A DNA stretch of 64,000 bases from Oikopleura dioica (lineage: Eukaryota > Chordata > Appendicularia > Copelata > Oikopleuridae), in contig OU015567.1 of the NCBI GenBank assembly GCA_907165135.1, positions 5,709,001 to 5,773,000 of the forward strand. The letters are read 5' to 3'. The number at the start of each line of letters is the position of its first letter. Within the stretch, counting starts at the first letter, position 1. The notes below the pieces were generated by a model, which made no database searches, was not told the origin of the DNA, and saw only the letters and a program-made list of their open reading frames with translations. This document shows positions 1 through 15,259 of the stretch, in pieces. The position numbers were made by a program, and so were the translations under genes.

Positions 1-3000
1 ACACAGGGAGAACACTCTCACCTTAACAAGAACCCTTATTAAACCTAGCGACAACACAGGGAGAACACTCTCACCTTAACAAGAACCCTTATTAAACCTA
101 GCGACAACACAGGAGAACACTCTCACCTTAACAAGAACCCTTATTAAACCTAGCGACAACACAGGGAGAACACTCTCACCTTAACAAGAACCCTTATTAA
201 ACCTAGCGACAACACAGGGAGAACACTCTCACCTTAACAAGAACCCTTATTAAACCTAGCGACAACACAGGGAGAACACTCTCACCTTAACAAGAACCCT
301 TATTAAACCTAGCGACAACACAGGGAGAACACTCTCACCTTAACAAGAACCCTTATTAAACCTAGCGACAACACAGGGAGAACACTCTCACCTTAACAAG
401 AACCCTTATTAAACCTAGCGACAACACAGGAGAACACTCTCACCTTAACAAGAACCCTTATTAAACCTAGCGACAACACAGGGAGAACACTCTCACCTTA
501 ACAAGAACCCTTATTAAACCTAGCGACAACACAGGGAGAACACTCTCACCTTAACAAGAACCCTTATTAAACCTAGCGACAACACAGGGAGAACACTCTC
601 ACCTTAACAAGAACCCTTATTAAACCTAGCGACAACACAGGGAGAACACTCTCACCTTAACAAGAACCCTTATTAAACCTAGCGACAACACAGGAGAACA
701 CTCTCACCTTAACAAGAACCCTTATTAAACCTAGCGACAACACAGGGAGAACACTCTCACCTTAACAAGAACCCTTATTAAACCTAGCGACAACACAGGA
801 GAACACTCTCACCTTAACAAGAACCCTTATTAAACCTAGCGACAACACAGGGAGAACACTCTCACCTTAACAAGAACCCTTATTAAACCTAGCGACAACA
901 CAGGGAGAACACTCTCACCTTAACAAGAACCCTTATTAAACCTAGCGACAACACAGGGAGAACACTCTCACCTTAACAAGAACCCTTATTAAACCTAGCG
1001 ACAACACAGGGAGAACACTCTCACCTTAACAAGAACCCTTATTAAACCTAGCGACAACACAGGGAGAACACTCTCACCTTAACAAGAACCCTTATTAAAC
1101 CTAGCGACAACACAGGAGAACACTCTCACCTTAACAAGAACCCTTATTAAACCTAGCGACAACACAGGGAGAACACTCTCACCTTAACAAGAACCCTTAT
1201 TAAACCTAGCGACAACACAGGGAGAACACTCTCACCTTAACAAGAACCCTTATTAAACCTAGCGACAACACAGGGAGAACACTCTCACCTTAACAAGAAC
1301 CCTTATTAAACCTAGCGACAACACAGGGAGAACACTCTCACCTTAACAAGAACCCTTATTAAACCTAGCGACAACACAGGGAGAACACTCTCACCTTAAC
1401 AAGAACCCTTATTAAACCTAGCGACAACACAGGGAGAACACTCTCACCTTAACAAGAACCCTTATTAAACCTAGCGACAACACAGGGAGAACACTCTCAC
1501 CTTAACAAGAACCCTTATTAAACCTAGCGACAACACAGGAGAACACTCTCACCTTAACAAGAACCCTTATTAAACCTAGCGACAACACAGGGAGAACACT
1601 CTCACCTTAACAAGAACCCTTATTAAACCTAGCGACAACACAGGGAGAACACTCTCACCTTAACAAGAACCCTTATTAAACCTAGCGACAACACAGGGAG
1701 AACACTCTCACCTTAACAAGAACCCTTATTAAACCTAGCGACAACACAGGGAGAACACTCTCACCTTAACAAGAACCCTTATTAAACCTAGCGACAACAC
1801 AGGAGAACACTCTCACCTTAACAAGAACCCTTATTAAACCTAGCGACAACACAGGGAGAACACTCTCACCTTAACAAGAACCCTTATTAAACCTAGCGAC
1901 AACACAGGGAGAACACTCTCACCTTAACAAGAACCCTTATTAAACCTAGCGACAACACAGGGAGAACACTCTCACCTTAACAAGAACCCTTATTAAACCT
2001 AGCGACAACACAGGAGAACACTCTCACCTTAACAAGAACCCTTATTAAACCTAGCGACAACACAGGGAGAACACTCTCACCTTAACAAGAACCCTTATTA
2101 AACCTAGCGACAACACAGGAGAACACTCTCACCTTAACAAGAACCCTTATTAAACCTAGCGACAACACAGGGAGAACACTCTCACCTTAACAAGAACCCT
2201 TATTAAACCTAGCGACAACACAGGGAGAACACTCTCACCTTAACAAGAACCCTTATTAAACCTAGCGACAACACAGGAGAACACTCTCACCTTAACAAGA
2301 ACCCTTATTAAACCTAGCGACAACACAGGGAGAACACTCTCACCTTAACAAGAACCCTTATTAAACCTAGCGACAACACAGGAGAACACTCTCACCTTAA
2401 CAAGAACCCTTATTAAACCTAGCGACAACACAGGGAGAACACTCTCACCTTAACAAGAACCCTTATTAAACCTAGCGACAACACAGGAGAACACTCTCAC
2501 CTTAACAAGAACCCTTATTAAACCTAGCGACAACACAGGAGAACACTCTCACCTTAACAAGAACCCTTATTAAACCTAGCGACAACACAGGAGAACACTC
2601 TCACCTTAACAAGAACCCTTATTAAACCTAGCGACAACACAGGGAGAACACTCTCACCTTAACAAGAACCCTTATTAAACCTAGCGACAACACAGGGAGA
2701 ACACTCTCACCTTAACAAGAACCCTTATTAAACCTAGCGACAACACAGGGAGAACACTCTCACCTTAACAAGAACCCTTATTAAACCTAGCGACAACACA
2801 GGGAGAACACTCTCACCTTAACAAGAACCCTTATTAAACCTAGCGACAACACAGGGAGAACACTCTCACCTTAACAAGAACCCTTATTAAACCTAGCGAC
2901 AACACAGGGAGAACACTCTCACCTTAACAAGAACCCTTATTAAACCTAGCGACAACACAGGAGAACACTCTCACCTTAACAAGAACCCTTATTAAACCTA

Positions 3001-6000
3001 GCGACAACACAGGAGAACACTCTCACCTTAACAAGAACCCTTATTAAACCTAGCGACAACACAGGGAGAACACTCTCACCTTAACAAGAACCCTTATTAA
3101 ACCTAGCGACAACACAGGGAGAACACTCTCACCTTAACAAGAACCCTTATTAAACCTAGCGACAACACAGGGAGAACACTCTCACCTTAACAAGAACCCT
3201 TATTAAACCTAGCGACAACACAGGGAGAACACTCTCACCTTAACAAGAACCCTTATTAAACCTAGCGACAACACAGGAGAACACTCTCACCTTAACAAGA
3301 ACCCTTATTAAACCTAGCGACAACACAGGGAGAACACTCTCACCTTAACAAGAACCCTTATTAAACCTAGCGACAACACAGGGAGAACACTCTCACCTTA
3401 ACAAGAACCCTTATTAAACCTAGCGACAACACAGGGAGAACACTCTCACCTTAACAAGAACCCTTATTAAACCTAGCGACAACACAGGGAGAACACTCTC
3501 ACCTTAACAAGAACCCTTATTAAACCTAGCGACAACACAGGGAGAACACTCTCACCTTAACAAGAACCCTTATTAAACCTAGCGACAACACAGGGAGAAC
3601 ACTCTCACCTTAACAAGAACCCTTATTAAACCTAGCGACAACACAGGAGAACACTCTCACCTTAACAAGAACCCTTATTAAACCTAGCGACAACACAGGA
3701 GAACACTCTCACCTTAACAAGAACCCTTATTAAACCTAGCGACAACACAGGGAGAACACTCTCACCTTAACAAGAACCCTTATTAAACCTAGCGACAACA
3801 CAGGGAGAACACTCTCACCTTAACAAGAACCCTTATTAAACCTAGCGACAACACAGGAGAACACTCTCACCTTAACAAGAACCCTTATTAAACCTAGCGA
3901 CAACACAGGGAGAACACTCTCACCTTAACAAGAACCCTTATTAAACCTAGCGACAACACAGGGAGAACACTCTCACCTTAACAAGAACCCTTATTAAACC
4001 TAGCGACAACACAGGGAGAACACTCTCACCTTAACAAGAACCCTTATTAAACCTAGCGACAACACAGGAGAACACTCTCACCTTAACAAGAACCCTTATT
4101 AAACCTAGCGACAACACAGGAGAACACTCTCACCTTAACAAGAACCCTTATTAAACCTAGCGACAACACAGGAGAACACTCTCACCTTAACAAGAACCCT
4201 TATTAAACCTAGCGACAACACAGGGAGAACACTCTCACCTTAACAAGAACCCTTATTAAACCTAGCGACAACACAGGAGAACACTCTCACCTTAACAAGA
4301 ACCCTTATTAAACCTAGCGACAACACAGGGAGAACACTCTCACCTTAACAAGAACCCTTATTAAACCTAGCGACAACACAGGGAGAACACTCTCACCTTA
4401 ACAAGAACCCTTATTAAACCTAGCGACAACACAGGGAGAACACTCTCACCTTAACAAGAACCCTTATTAAACCTAGCGACAACACAGGGAGAACACTCTC
4501 ACCTTAACAAGAACCCTTATTAAACCTAGCGACAACACAGGGAGAACACTCTCACCTTAACAAGAACCCTTATTAAACCTAGCGACAACACAGGGAGAAC
4601 ACTCTCACCTTAACAAGAACCCTTATTAAACCTAGCGACAACACAGGGAGAACACTCTCACCTTAACAAGAACCCTTATTAAACCTAGCGACAACACAGG
4701 AGAACACTCTCACCTTAACAAGAACCCTTATTAAACCTAGCGACAACACAGGGAGAACACTCTCACCTTAACAAGAACCCTTATTAAACCTAGCGACAAC
4801 ACAGGGAGAACACTCTCACCTTAACAAGAACCCTTATTAAACCTAGCGACAACACAGGGAGAACACTCTCACCTTAACAAGAACCCTTATTAAACCTAGC
4901 GACAACACAGGAGAACACTCTCACCTTAACAAGAACCCTTATTAAACCTAGCGACAACACAGGGAGAACACTCTCACCTTAACAAGAACCCTTATTAAAC
5001 CTAGCGACAACACAGGGAGAACACTCTCACCTTAACAAGAACCCTTATTAAACCTAGCGACAACACAGGGAGAACACTCTCACCTTAACAAGAACCCTTA
5101 TTAAACCTAGCGACAACACAGGGAGAACACTCTCACCTTAACAAGAACCCTTATTAAACCTAGCGACAACACAGGGAGAACACTCTCACCTTAACAAGAA
5201 CCCTTATTAAACCTAGCGACAACACAGGGAGAACACTCTCACCTTAACAAGAACCCTTATTAAACCTAGCGACAACACAGGGAGAACACTCTCACCTTAA
5301 CAAGAACCCTTATTAAACCTAGCGACAACACAGGGAGAACACTCTCACCTTAACAAGAACCCTTATTAAACCTAGCGACAACACAGGGAGAACACTCTCA
5401 CCTTAACAAGAACCCTTATTAAACCTAGCGACAACACAGGGAGAACACTCTCACCTTAACAAGAACCCTTATTAAACCTAGCGACAACACAGGGAGAACA
5501 CTCTCACCTTAACAAGAACCCTTATTAAACCTAGCGACAACACAGGGAGAACACTCTCACCTTAACAAGAACCCTTATTAAACCTAGCGACAACACAGGG
5601 AGAACACTCTCACCTTAACAAGAACCCTTATTAAACCTAGCGACAACACAGGAGAACACTCTCACCTTAACAAGAACCCTTATTAAACCTAGCGACAACA
5701 CAGGGAGAACACTCTCACCTTAACAAGAACCCTTATTAAACCTAGCGACAACACAGGGAGAACACTCTCACCTTAACAAGAACCCTTATTAAACCTAGCG
5801 ACAACACAGGGAGAACACTCTCACCTTAACAAGAACCCTTATTAAACCTAGCGACAACACAGGGAGAACACTCTCACCTTAACAAGAACCCTTATTAAAC
5901 CTAGCGACAACACAGGAGAACACTCTCACCTTAACAAGAACCCTTATTAAACCTAGCGACAACACAGGGAGAACACTCTCACCTTAACAAGAACCCTTAT

Positions 6001-9000
6001 TAAACCTAGCGACAACACAGGGAGAACACTCTCACCTTAACAAGAACCCTTATTAAACCTAGCGACAACACAGGAGAACACTCTCACCTTAACAAGAACC
6101 CTTATTAAACCTAGCGACAACACAGGGAGAACACTCTCACCTTAACAAGAACCCTTATTAAACCTAGCGACAACACAGGGAGAACACTCTCACCTTAACA
6201 AGAACCCTTATTAAACCTAGCGACAACACAGGGAGAACACTCTCACCTTAACAAGAACCCTTATTAAACCTAGCGACAACACAGGGAGAACACTCTCACC
6301 TTAACAAGAACCCTTATTAAACCTAGCGACAACACAGGGAGAACACTCTCACCTTAACAAGAACCCTTATTAAACCTAGCGACAACACAGGGAGAACACT
6401 CTCACCTTAACAAGAACCCTTATTAAACCTAGCGACAACACAGGGAGAACACTCTCACCTTAACAAGAACCCTTATTAAACCTAGCGACAACACAGGGAG
6501 AACACTCTCACCTTAACAAGAACCCTTATTAAACCTAGCGACAACACAGGGAGAACACTCTCACCTTAACAAGAACCCTTATTAAACCTAGCGACAACAC
6601 AGGAGAACACTCTCACCTTAACAAGAACCCTTATTAAACCTAGCGACAACACAGGGAGAACACTCTCACCTTAACAAGAACCCTTATTAAACCTAGCGAC
6701 AACACAGGGAGAACACTCTCACCTTAACAAGAACCCTTATTAAACCTAGCGACAACACAGGGAGAACACTCTCACCTTAACAAGAACCCTTATTAAACCT
6801 AGCGACAACACAGGGAGAACACTCTCACCTTAACAAGAACCCTTATTAAACCTAGCGACAACACAGGGAGAACACTCTCACCTTAACAAGAACCCTTATT
6901 AAACCTAGCGACAACACAGGGAGAACACTCTCACCTTAACAAGAACCCTTATTAAACCTAGCGACAACACAGGGAGAACACTCTCACCTTAACAAGAACC
7001 CTTATTAAACCTAGCGACAACACAGGAGAACACTCTCACCTTAACAAGAACCCTTATTAAACCTAGCGACAACACAGGGAGAACACTCTCACCTTAACAA
7101 GAACCCTTATTAAACCTAGCGACAACACAGGGAGAACACTCTCACCTTAACAAGAACCCTTATTAAACCTAGCGACAACACAGGAGAACACTCTCACCTT
7201 AACAAGAACCCTTATTAAACCTAGCGACAACACAGGAGAACACTCTCACCTTAACAAGAACCCTTATTAAACCTAGCGACAACACAGGAGAACACTCTCA
7301 CCTTAACAAGAACCCTTATTAAACCTAGCGACAACACAGGGAGAACACTCTCACCTTAACAAGAACCCTTATTAAACCTAGCGACAACACAGGGAGAACA
7401 CTCTCACCTTAACAAGAACCCTTATTAAACCTAGCGACAACACAGGGAGAACACTCTCACCTTAACAAGAACCCTTATTAAACCTAGCGACAACACAGGG
7501 AGAACACTCTCACCTTAACAAGAACCCTTATTAAACCTAGCGACAACACAGGGAGAACACTCTCACCTTAACAAGAACCCTTATTAAACCTAGCGACAAC
7601 ACAGGAGAACACTCTCACCTTAACAAGAACCCTTATTAAACCTAGCGACAACACAGGGAGAACACTCTCACCTTAACAAGAACCCTTATTAAACCTAGCG
7701 ACAACACAGGGAGAACACTCTCACCTTAACAAGAACCCTTATTAAACCTAGCGACAACACAGGAGAACACTCTCACCTTAACAAGAACCCTTATTAAACC
7801 TAGCGACAACACAGGGAGAACACTCTCACCTTAACAAGAACCCTTATTAAACCTAGCGACAACACAGGGAGAACACTCTCACCTTAACAAGAACCCTTAT
7901 TAAACCTAGCGACAACACAGGGAGAACACTCTCACCTTAACAAGAACCCTTATTAAACCTAGCGACAACACAGGAGAACACTCTCACCTTAACAAGAACC
8001 CTTATTAAACCTAGCGACAACACAGGGAGAACACTCTCACCTTAACAAGAACCCTTATTAAACCTAGCGACAACACAGGAGAACACTCTCACCTTAACAA
8101 GAACCCTTATTAAACCTAGCGACAACACAGGGAGAACACTCTCACCTTAACAAGAACCCTTATTAAACCTAGCGACAACACAGGGAGAACACTCTCACCT
8201 TAACAAGAACCCTTATTAAACCTAGCGACAACACAGGGAGAACACTCTCACCTTAACAAGAACCCTTATTAAACCTAGCGACAACACAGGGAGAACACTC
8301 TCACCTTAACAAGAACCCTTATTAAACCTAGCGACAACACAGGAGAACACTCTCACCTTAACAAGAACCCTTATTAAACCTAGCGACAACACAGGGAGAA
8401 CACTCTCACCTTAACAAGAACCCTTATTAAACCTAGCGACAACACAGGAGAACACTCTCACCTTAACAAGAACCCTTATTAAACCTAGCGACAACACAGG
8501 GAGAACACTCTCACCTTAACAAGAACCCTTATTAAACCTAGCGACAACACAGGGAGAACACTCTCACCTTAACAAGAACCCTTATTAAACCTAGCGACAA
8601 CACAGGGAGAACACTCTCACCTTAACAAGAACCCTTATTAAACCTAGCGACAACACAGGGAGAACACTCTCACCTTAACAAGAACCCTTATTAAACCTAG
8701 CGACAACACAGGGAGAACACTCTCACCTTAACAAGAACCCTTATTAAACCTAGCGACAACACAGGGAGAACACTCTCACCTTAACAAGAACCCTTATTAA
8801 ACCTAGCGACAACACAGGGAGAACACTCTCACCTTAACAAGAACCCTTATTAAACCTAGCGACAACACAGGAGAACACTCTCACCTTAACAAGAACCCTT
8901 ATTAAACCTAGCGACAACACAGGGAGAACACTCTCACCTTAACAAGAACCCTTATTAAACCTAGCGACAACACAGGGAGAACACTCTCACCTTAACAAGA

Positions 9001-12000
9001 ACCCTTATTAAACCTAGCGACAACACAGGGAGAACACTCTCACCTTAACAAGAACCCTTATTAAACCTAGCGACAACACAGGGAGAACACTCTCACCTTA
9101 ACAAGAACCCTTATTAAACCTAGCGACAACACAGGGAGAACACTCTCACCTTAACAAGAACCCTTATTAAACCTAGCGACAACACAGGGAGAACACTCTC
9201 ACCTTAACAAGAACCCTTATTAAACCTAGCGACAACACAGGGAGAACACTCTCACCTTAACAAGAACCCTTATTAAACCTAGCGACAACACAGGGAGAAC
9301 ACTCTCACCTTAACAAGAACCCTTATTAAACCTAGCGACAACACAGGGAGAACACTCTCACCTTAACAAGAACCCTTATTAAACCTAGCGACAACACAGG
9401 AGAACACTCTCACCTTAACAAGAACCCTTATTAAACCTAGCGACAACACAGGAGAACACTCTCACCTTAACAAGAACCCTTATTAAACCTAGCGACAACA
9501 CAGGGAGAACACTCTCACCTTAACAAGAACCCTTATTAAACCTAGCGACAACACAGGAGAACACTCTCACCTTAACAAGAACCCTTATTAAACCTAGCGA
9601 CAACACAGGAGAACACTCTCACCTTAACAAGAACCCTTATTAAACCTAGCGACAACACAGGGAGAACACTCTCACCTTAACAAGAACCCTTATTAAACCT
9701 AGCGACAACACAGGGAGAACACTCTCACCTTAACAAGAACCCTTATTAAACCTAGCGACAACACAGGGAGAACACTCTCACCTTAACAAGAACCCTTATT
9801 AAACCTAGCGACAACACAGGGAGAACACTCTCACCTTAACAAGAACCCTTATTAAACCTAGCGACAACACAGGAGAACACTCTCACCTTAACAAGAACCC
9901 TTATTAAACCTAGCGACAACACAGGGAGAACACTCTCACCTTAACAAGAACCCTTATTAAACCTAGCGACAACACAGGGAGAACACTCTCACCTTAACAA
10001 GAACCCTTATTAAACCTAGCGACAACACAGGGAGAACACTCTCACCTTAACAAGAACCCTTATTAAACCTAGCGACAACACAGGGAGAACACTCTCACCT
10101 TAACAAGAACCCTTATTAAACCTAGCGACAACACAGGGAGAACACTCTCACCTTAACAAGAACCCTTATTAAACCTAGCGACAACACAGGGAGAACACTC
10201 TCACCTTAACAAGAACCCTTATTAAACCTAGCGACAACACAGGAGAACACTCTCACCTTAACAAGAACCCTTATTAAACCTAGCGACAACACAGGGAGAA
10301 CACTCTCACCTTAACAAGAACCCTTATTAAACCTAGCGACAACACAGGGAGAACACTCTCACCTTAACAAGAACCCTTATTAAACCTAGCGACAACACAG
10401 GGAGAACACTCTCACCTTAACAAGAACCCTTATTAAACCTAGCGACAACACAGGAGAACACTCTCACCTTAACAAGAACCCTTATTAAACCTAGCGACAA
10501 CACAGGGAGAACACTCTCACCTTAACAAGAACCCTTATTAAACCTAGCGACAACACAGGAGAACACTCTCACCTTAACAAGAACCCTTATTAAACCTAGC
10601 GACAACACAGGGAGAACACTCTCACCTTAACAAGAACCCTTATTAAACCTAGCGACAACACAGGGAGAACACTCTCACCTTAACAAGAACCCTTATTAAA
10701 CCTAGCGACAACACAGGGAGAACACTCTCACCTTAACAAGAACCCTTATTAAACCTAGCGACAACACAGGGAGAACACTCTCACCTTAACAAGAACCCTT
10801 ATTAAACCTAGCGACAACACAGGGAGAACACTCTCACCTTAACAAGAACCCTTATTAAACCTAGCGACAACACAGGGAGAACACTCTCACCTTAACAAGA
10901 ACCCTTATTAAACCTAGCGACAACACAGGGAGAACACTCTCACCTTAACAAGAACCCTTATTAAACCTAGCGACAACACAGGAGAACACTCTCACCTTAA
11001 CAAGAACCCTTATTAAACCTAGCGACAACACAGGGAGAACACTCTCACCTTAACAAGAACCCTTATTAAACCTAGCGACAACACAGGGAGAACACTCTCA
11101 CCTTAACAAGAACCCTTATTAAACCTAGCGACAACACAGGGAGAACACTCTCACCTTAACAAGAACCCTTATTAAACCTAGCGACAACACAGGGAGAACA
11201 CTCTCACCTTAACAAGAACCCTTATTAAACCTAGCGACAACACAGGGAGAACACTCTCACCTTAACAAGAACCCTTATTAAACCTAGCGACAACACAGGG
11301 AGAACACTCTCACCTTAACAAGAACCCTTATTAAACCTAGCGACAACACAGGGAGAACACTCTCACCTTAACAAGAACCCTTATTAAACCTAGCGACAAC
11401 ACAGGAGAACACTCTCACCTTAACAAGAACCCTTATTAAACCTAGCGACAACACAGGGAGAACACTCTCACCTTAACAAGAACCCTTATTAAACCTAGCG
11501 ACAACACAGGGAGAACACTCTCACCTTAACAAGAACCCTTATTAAACCTAGCGACAACACAGGGAGAACACTCTCACCTTAACAAGAACCCTTATTAAAC
11601 CTAGCGACAACACAGGGAGAACACTCTCACCTTAACAAGAACCCTTATTAAACCTAGCGACAACACAGGAGAACACTCTCACCTTAACAAGAACCCTTAT
11701 TAAACCTAGCGACAACACAGGGAGAACACTCTCACCTTAACAAGAACCCTTATTAAACCTAGCGACAACACAGGGAGAACACTCTCACCTTAACAAGAAC
11801 CCTTATTAAACCTAGCGACAACACAGGGAGAACACTCTCACCTTAACAAGAACCCTTATTAAACCTAGCGACAACACAGGGAGAACACTCTCACCTTAAC
11901 AAGAACCCTTATTAAACCTAGCGACAACACAGGGAGAACACTCTCACCTTAACAAGAACCCTTATTAAACCTAGCGACAACACAGGGAGAACACTCTCAC

Positions 12001-15000
12001 CTTAACAAGAACCCTTATTAAACCTAGCGACAACACAGGGAGAACACTCTCACCTTAACAAGAACCCTTATTAAACCTAGCGACAACACAGGGAGAACAC
12101 TCTCACCTTAACAAGAACCCTTATTAAACCTAGCGACAACACAGGAGAACACTCTCACCTTAACAAGAACCCTTATTAAACCTAGCGACAACACAGGAGA
12201 ACACTCTCACCTTAACAAGAACCCTTATTAAACCTAGCGACAACACAGGGAGAACACTCTCACCTTAACAAGAACCCTTATTAAACCTAGCGACAACACA
12301 GGGAGAACACTCTCACCTTAACAAGAACCCTTATTAAACCTAGCGACAACACAGGGAGAACACTCTCACCTTAACAAGAACCCTTATTAAACCTAGCGAC
12401 AACACAGGGAGAACACTCTCACCTTAACAAGAACCCTTATTAAACCTAGCGACAACACAGGAGAACACTCTCACCTTAACAAGAACCCTTATTAAACCTA
12501 GCGACAACACAGGGAGAACACTCTCACCTTAACAAGAACCCTTATTAAACCTAGCGACAACACAGGAGAACACTCTCACCTTAACAAGAACCCTTATTAA
12601 ACCTAGCGACAACACAGGGAGAACACTCTCACCTTAACAAGAACCCTTATTAAACCTAGCGACAACACAGGGAGAACACTCTCACCTTAACAAGAACCCT
12701 TATTAAACCTAGCGACAACACAGGGAGAACACTCTCACCTTAACAAGAACCCTTATTAAACCTAGCGACAACACAGGAGAACACTCTCACCTTAACAAGA
12801 ACCCTTATTAAACCTAGCGACAACACAGGAGAACACTCTCACCTTAACAAGAACCCTTATTAAACCTAGCGACAACACAGGGAGAACACTCTCACCTTAA
12901 CAAGAACCCTTATTAAACCTAGCGACAACACAGGGAGAACACTCTCACCTTAACAAGAACCCTTATTAAACCTAGCGACAACACAGGGAGAACACTCTCA
13001 CCTTAACAAGAACCCTTATTAAACCTAGCGACAACACAGGGAGAACACTCTCACCTTAACAAGAACCCTTATTAAACCTAGCGACAACACAGGAGAACAC
13101 TCTCACCTTAACAAGAACCCTTATTAAACCTAGCGACAACACAGGAGAACACTCTCACCTTAACAAGAACCCTTATTAAACCTAGCGACAACACAGGGAG
13201 AACACTCTCACCTTAACAAGAACCCTTATTAAACCTAGCGACAACACAGGAGAACACTCTCACCTTAACAAGAACCCTTATTAAACCTAGCGACAACACA
13301 GGAGAACACTCTCACCTTAACAAGAACCCTTATTAAACCTAGCGACAACACAGGGAGAACACTCTCACCTTAACAAGAACCCTTATTAAACCTAGCGACA
13401 ACACAGGGAGAACACTCTCACCTTAACAAGAACCCTTATTAAACCTAGCGACAACACAGGGAGAACACTCTCACCTTAACAAGAACCCTTATTAAACCTA
13501 GCGACAACACAGGAGAACACTCTCACCTTAACAAGAACCCTTATTAAACCTAGCGACAACACAGGAGAACACTCTCACCTTAACAAGAACCCTTATTAAA
13601 CCTAGCGACAACACAGGAGAACACTCTCACCTTAACAAGAACCCTTATTAAACCTAGCGACAACACAGGAGAACACTCTCACCTTAACAAGAACCCTTAT
13701 TAAACCTAGCGACAACACAGGGAGAACACTCTCACCTTAACAAGAACCCTTATTAAACCTAGCGACAACACAGGGAGAACACTCTCACCTTAACAAGAAC
13801 CCTTATTAAACCTAGCGACAACACAGGAGAACACTCTCACCTTAACAAGAACCCTTATTAAACCTAGCGACAACACAGGGAGAACACTCTCACCTTAACA
13901 AGAACCCTTATTAAACCTAGCGACAACACAGGGAGAACACTCTCACCTTAACAAGAACCCTTATTAAACCTAGCGACAACACAGGAGAACACTCTCACCT
14001 TAACAAGAACCCTTATTAAACCTAGCGACAACACAGGGAGAACACTCTCACCTTAACAAGAACCCTTATTAAACCTAGCGACAACACAGGGAGAACACTC
14101 TCACCTTAACAAGAACCCTTATTAAACCTAGCGACAACACAGGGAGAACACTCTCACCTTAACAAGAACCCTTATTAAACCTAGCGACAACACAGGAGAA
14201 CACTCTCACCTTAACAAGAACCCTTATTAAACCTAGCGACAACACAGGAGAACACTCTCACCTTAACAAGAACCCTTATTAAACCTAGCGACAACACAGG
14301 GAGAACACTCTCACCTTAACAAGAACCCTTATTAAACCTAGCGACAACACAGGGAGAACACTCTCACCTTAACAAGAACCCTTATTAAACCTAGCGACAA
14401 CACAGGGAGAACACTCTCACCTTAACAAGAACCCTTATTAAACCTAGCGACAACACAGGGAGAACACTCTCACCTTAACAAGAACCCTTATTAAACCTAG
14501 CGACAACACAGGGAGAACACTCTCACCTTAACAAGAACCCTTATTAAACCTAGCGACAACACAGGGAGAACACTCTCACCTTAACAAGAACCCTTATTAA
14601 ACCTAGCGACAACACAGGGAGAACACTCTCACCTTAACAAGAACCCTTATTAAACCTAGCGACAACACAGGAGAACACTCTCACCTTAACAAGAACCCTT
14701 ATTAAACCTAGCGACAACACAGGGAGAACACTCTCACCTTAACAAGAACCCTTATTAAACCTAGCGACAACACAGGGAGAACACTCTCACCTTAACAAGA
14801 ACCCTTATTAAACCTAGCGACAACACAGGAGAACACTCTCACCTTAACAAGAACCCTTATTAAACCTAGCGACAACACAGGGAGAACACTCTCACCTTAA
14901 CAAGAACCCTTATTAAACCTAGCGACAACACAGGGAGAACACTCTCACCTTAACAAGAACCCTTATTAAACCTAGCGACAACACAGGGAGAACACTCTCA

Positions 15001-15022
15001 CCTTAACATATTAAACCTAGCG
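1..15022. repeat. 53/52-bp tandem satellite array (about 285 copies)
   Basis: Head-to-tail copies of a 53-bp unit containing ACACAGGGAGAACACTCTC followed by CCTTAACAAGAACCCTTATT and AAACCTAGCGACA. The only difference I see between units is GGGAG (53 bp) versus GGAG (52 bp). About a quarter of units are the short form in the first 5 kb, and short units tend to cluster in runs of two to four. The array reaches the left window edge, so its true length is unknown. The last unit (about 14984-15022) has lost about 8 bp. Several hexamers look like degenerate telomeric CCCTAA (CCTTAAC, AACCCTTA, AAACCTAG). No open frame of 60 codons exists inside. It could be pericentromeric, subtelomeric or sex-chromosome satellite; the sequence alone does not decide. 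Confidence 0.98.
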
Positions 15023-15259
15023 TCCAAGGGAGCCTGTCCGATCGCAGACAGACAGAGTCTCCCGTCAAATAATGAGACATTATGACTTTGCCTGTCCCCA
15101 TCCCCGCCCACACCCGTTTTCAGAAAAACTCCCGTAGACCAAGCCGGAAACACTGTTATGGTGTTTACAATTTAGTCATTCTGGAAATCTTACTTTTGAA
15201 AGCCCCGATTTTTTCAGCATTTTATTTCAGCGATGTGTTTCTTCATCTTTTTTCGTCTC

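Noticed and set aside
1-15022. CRISPR-like or rDNA interpretation of the tandem array
   Set aside because: There are no unique spacers and no rRNA sequence; units are contiguous and near-identical.
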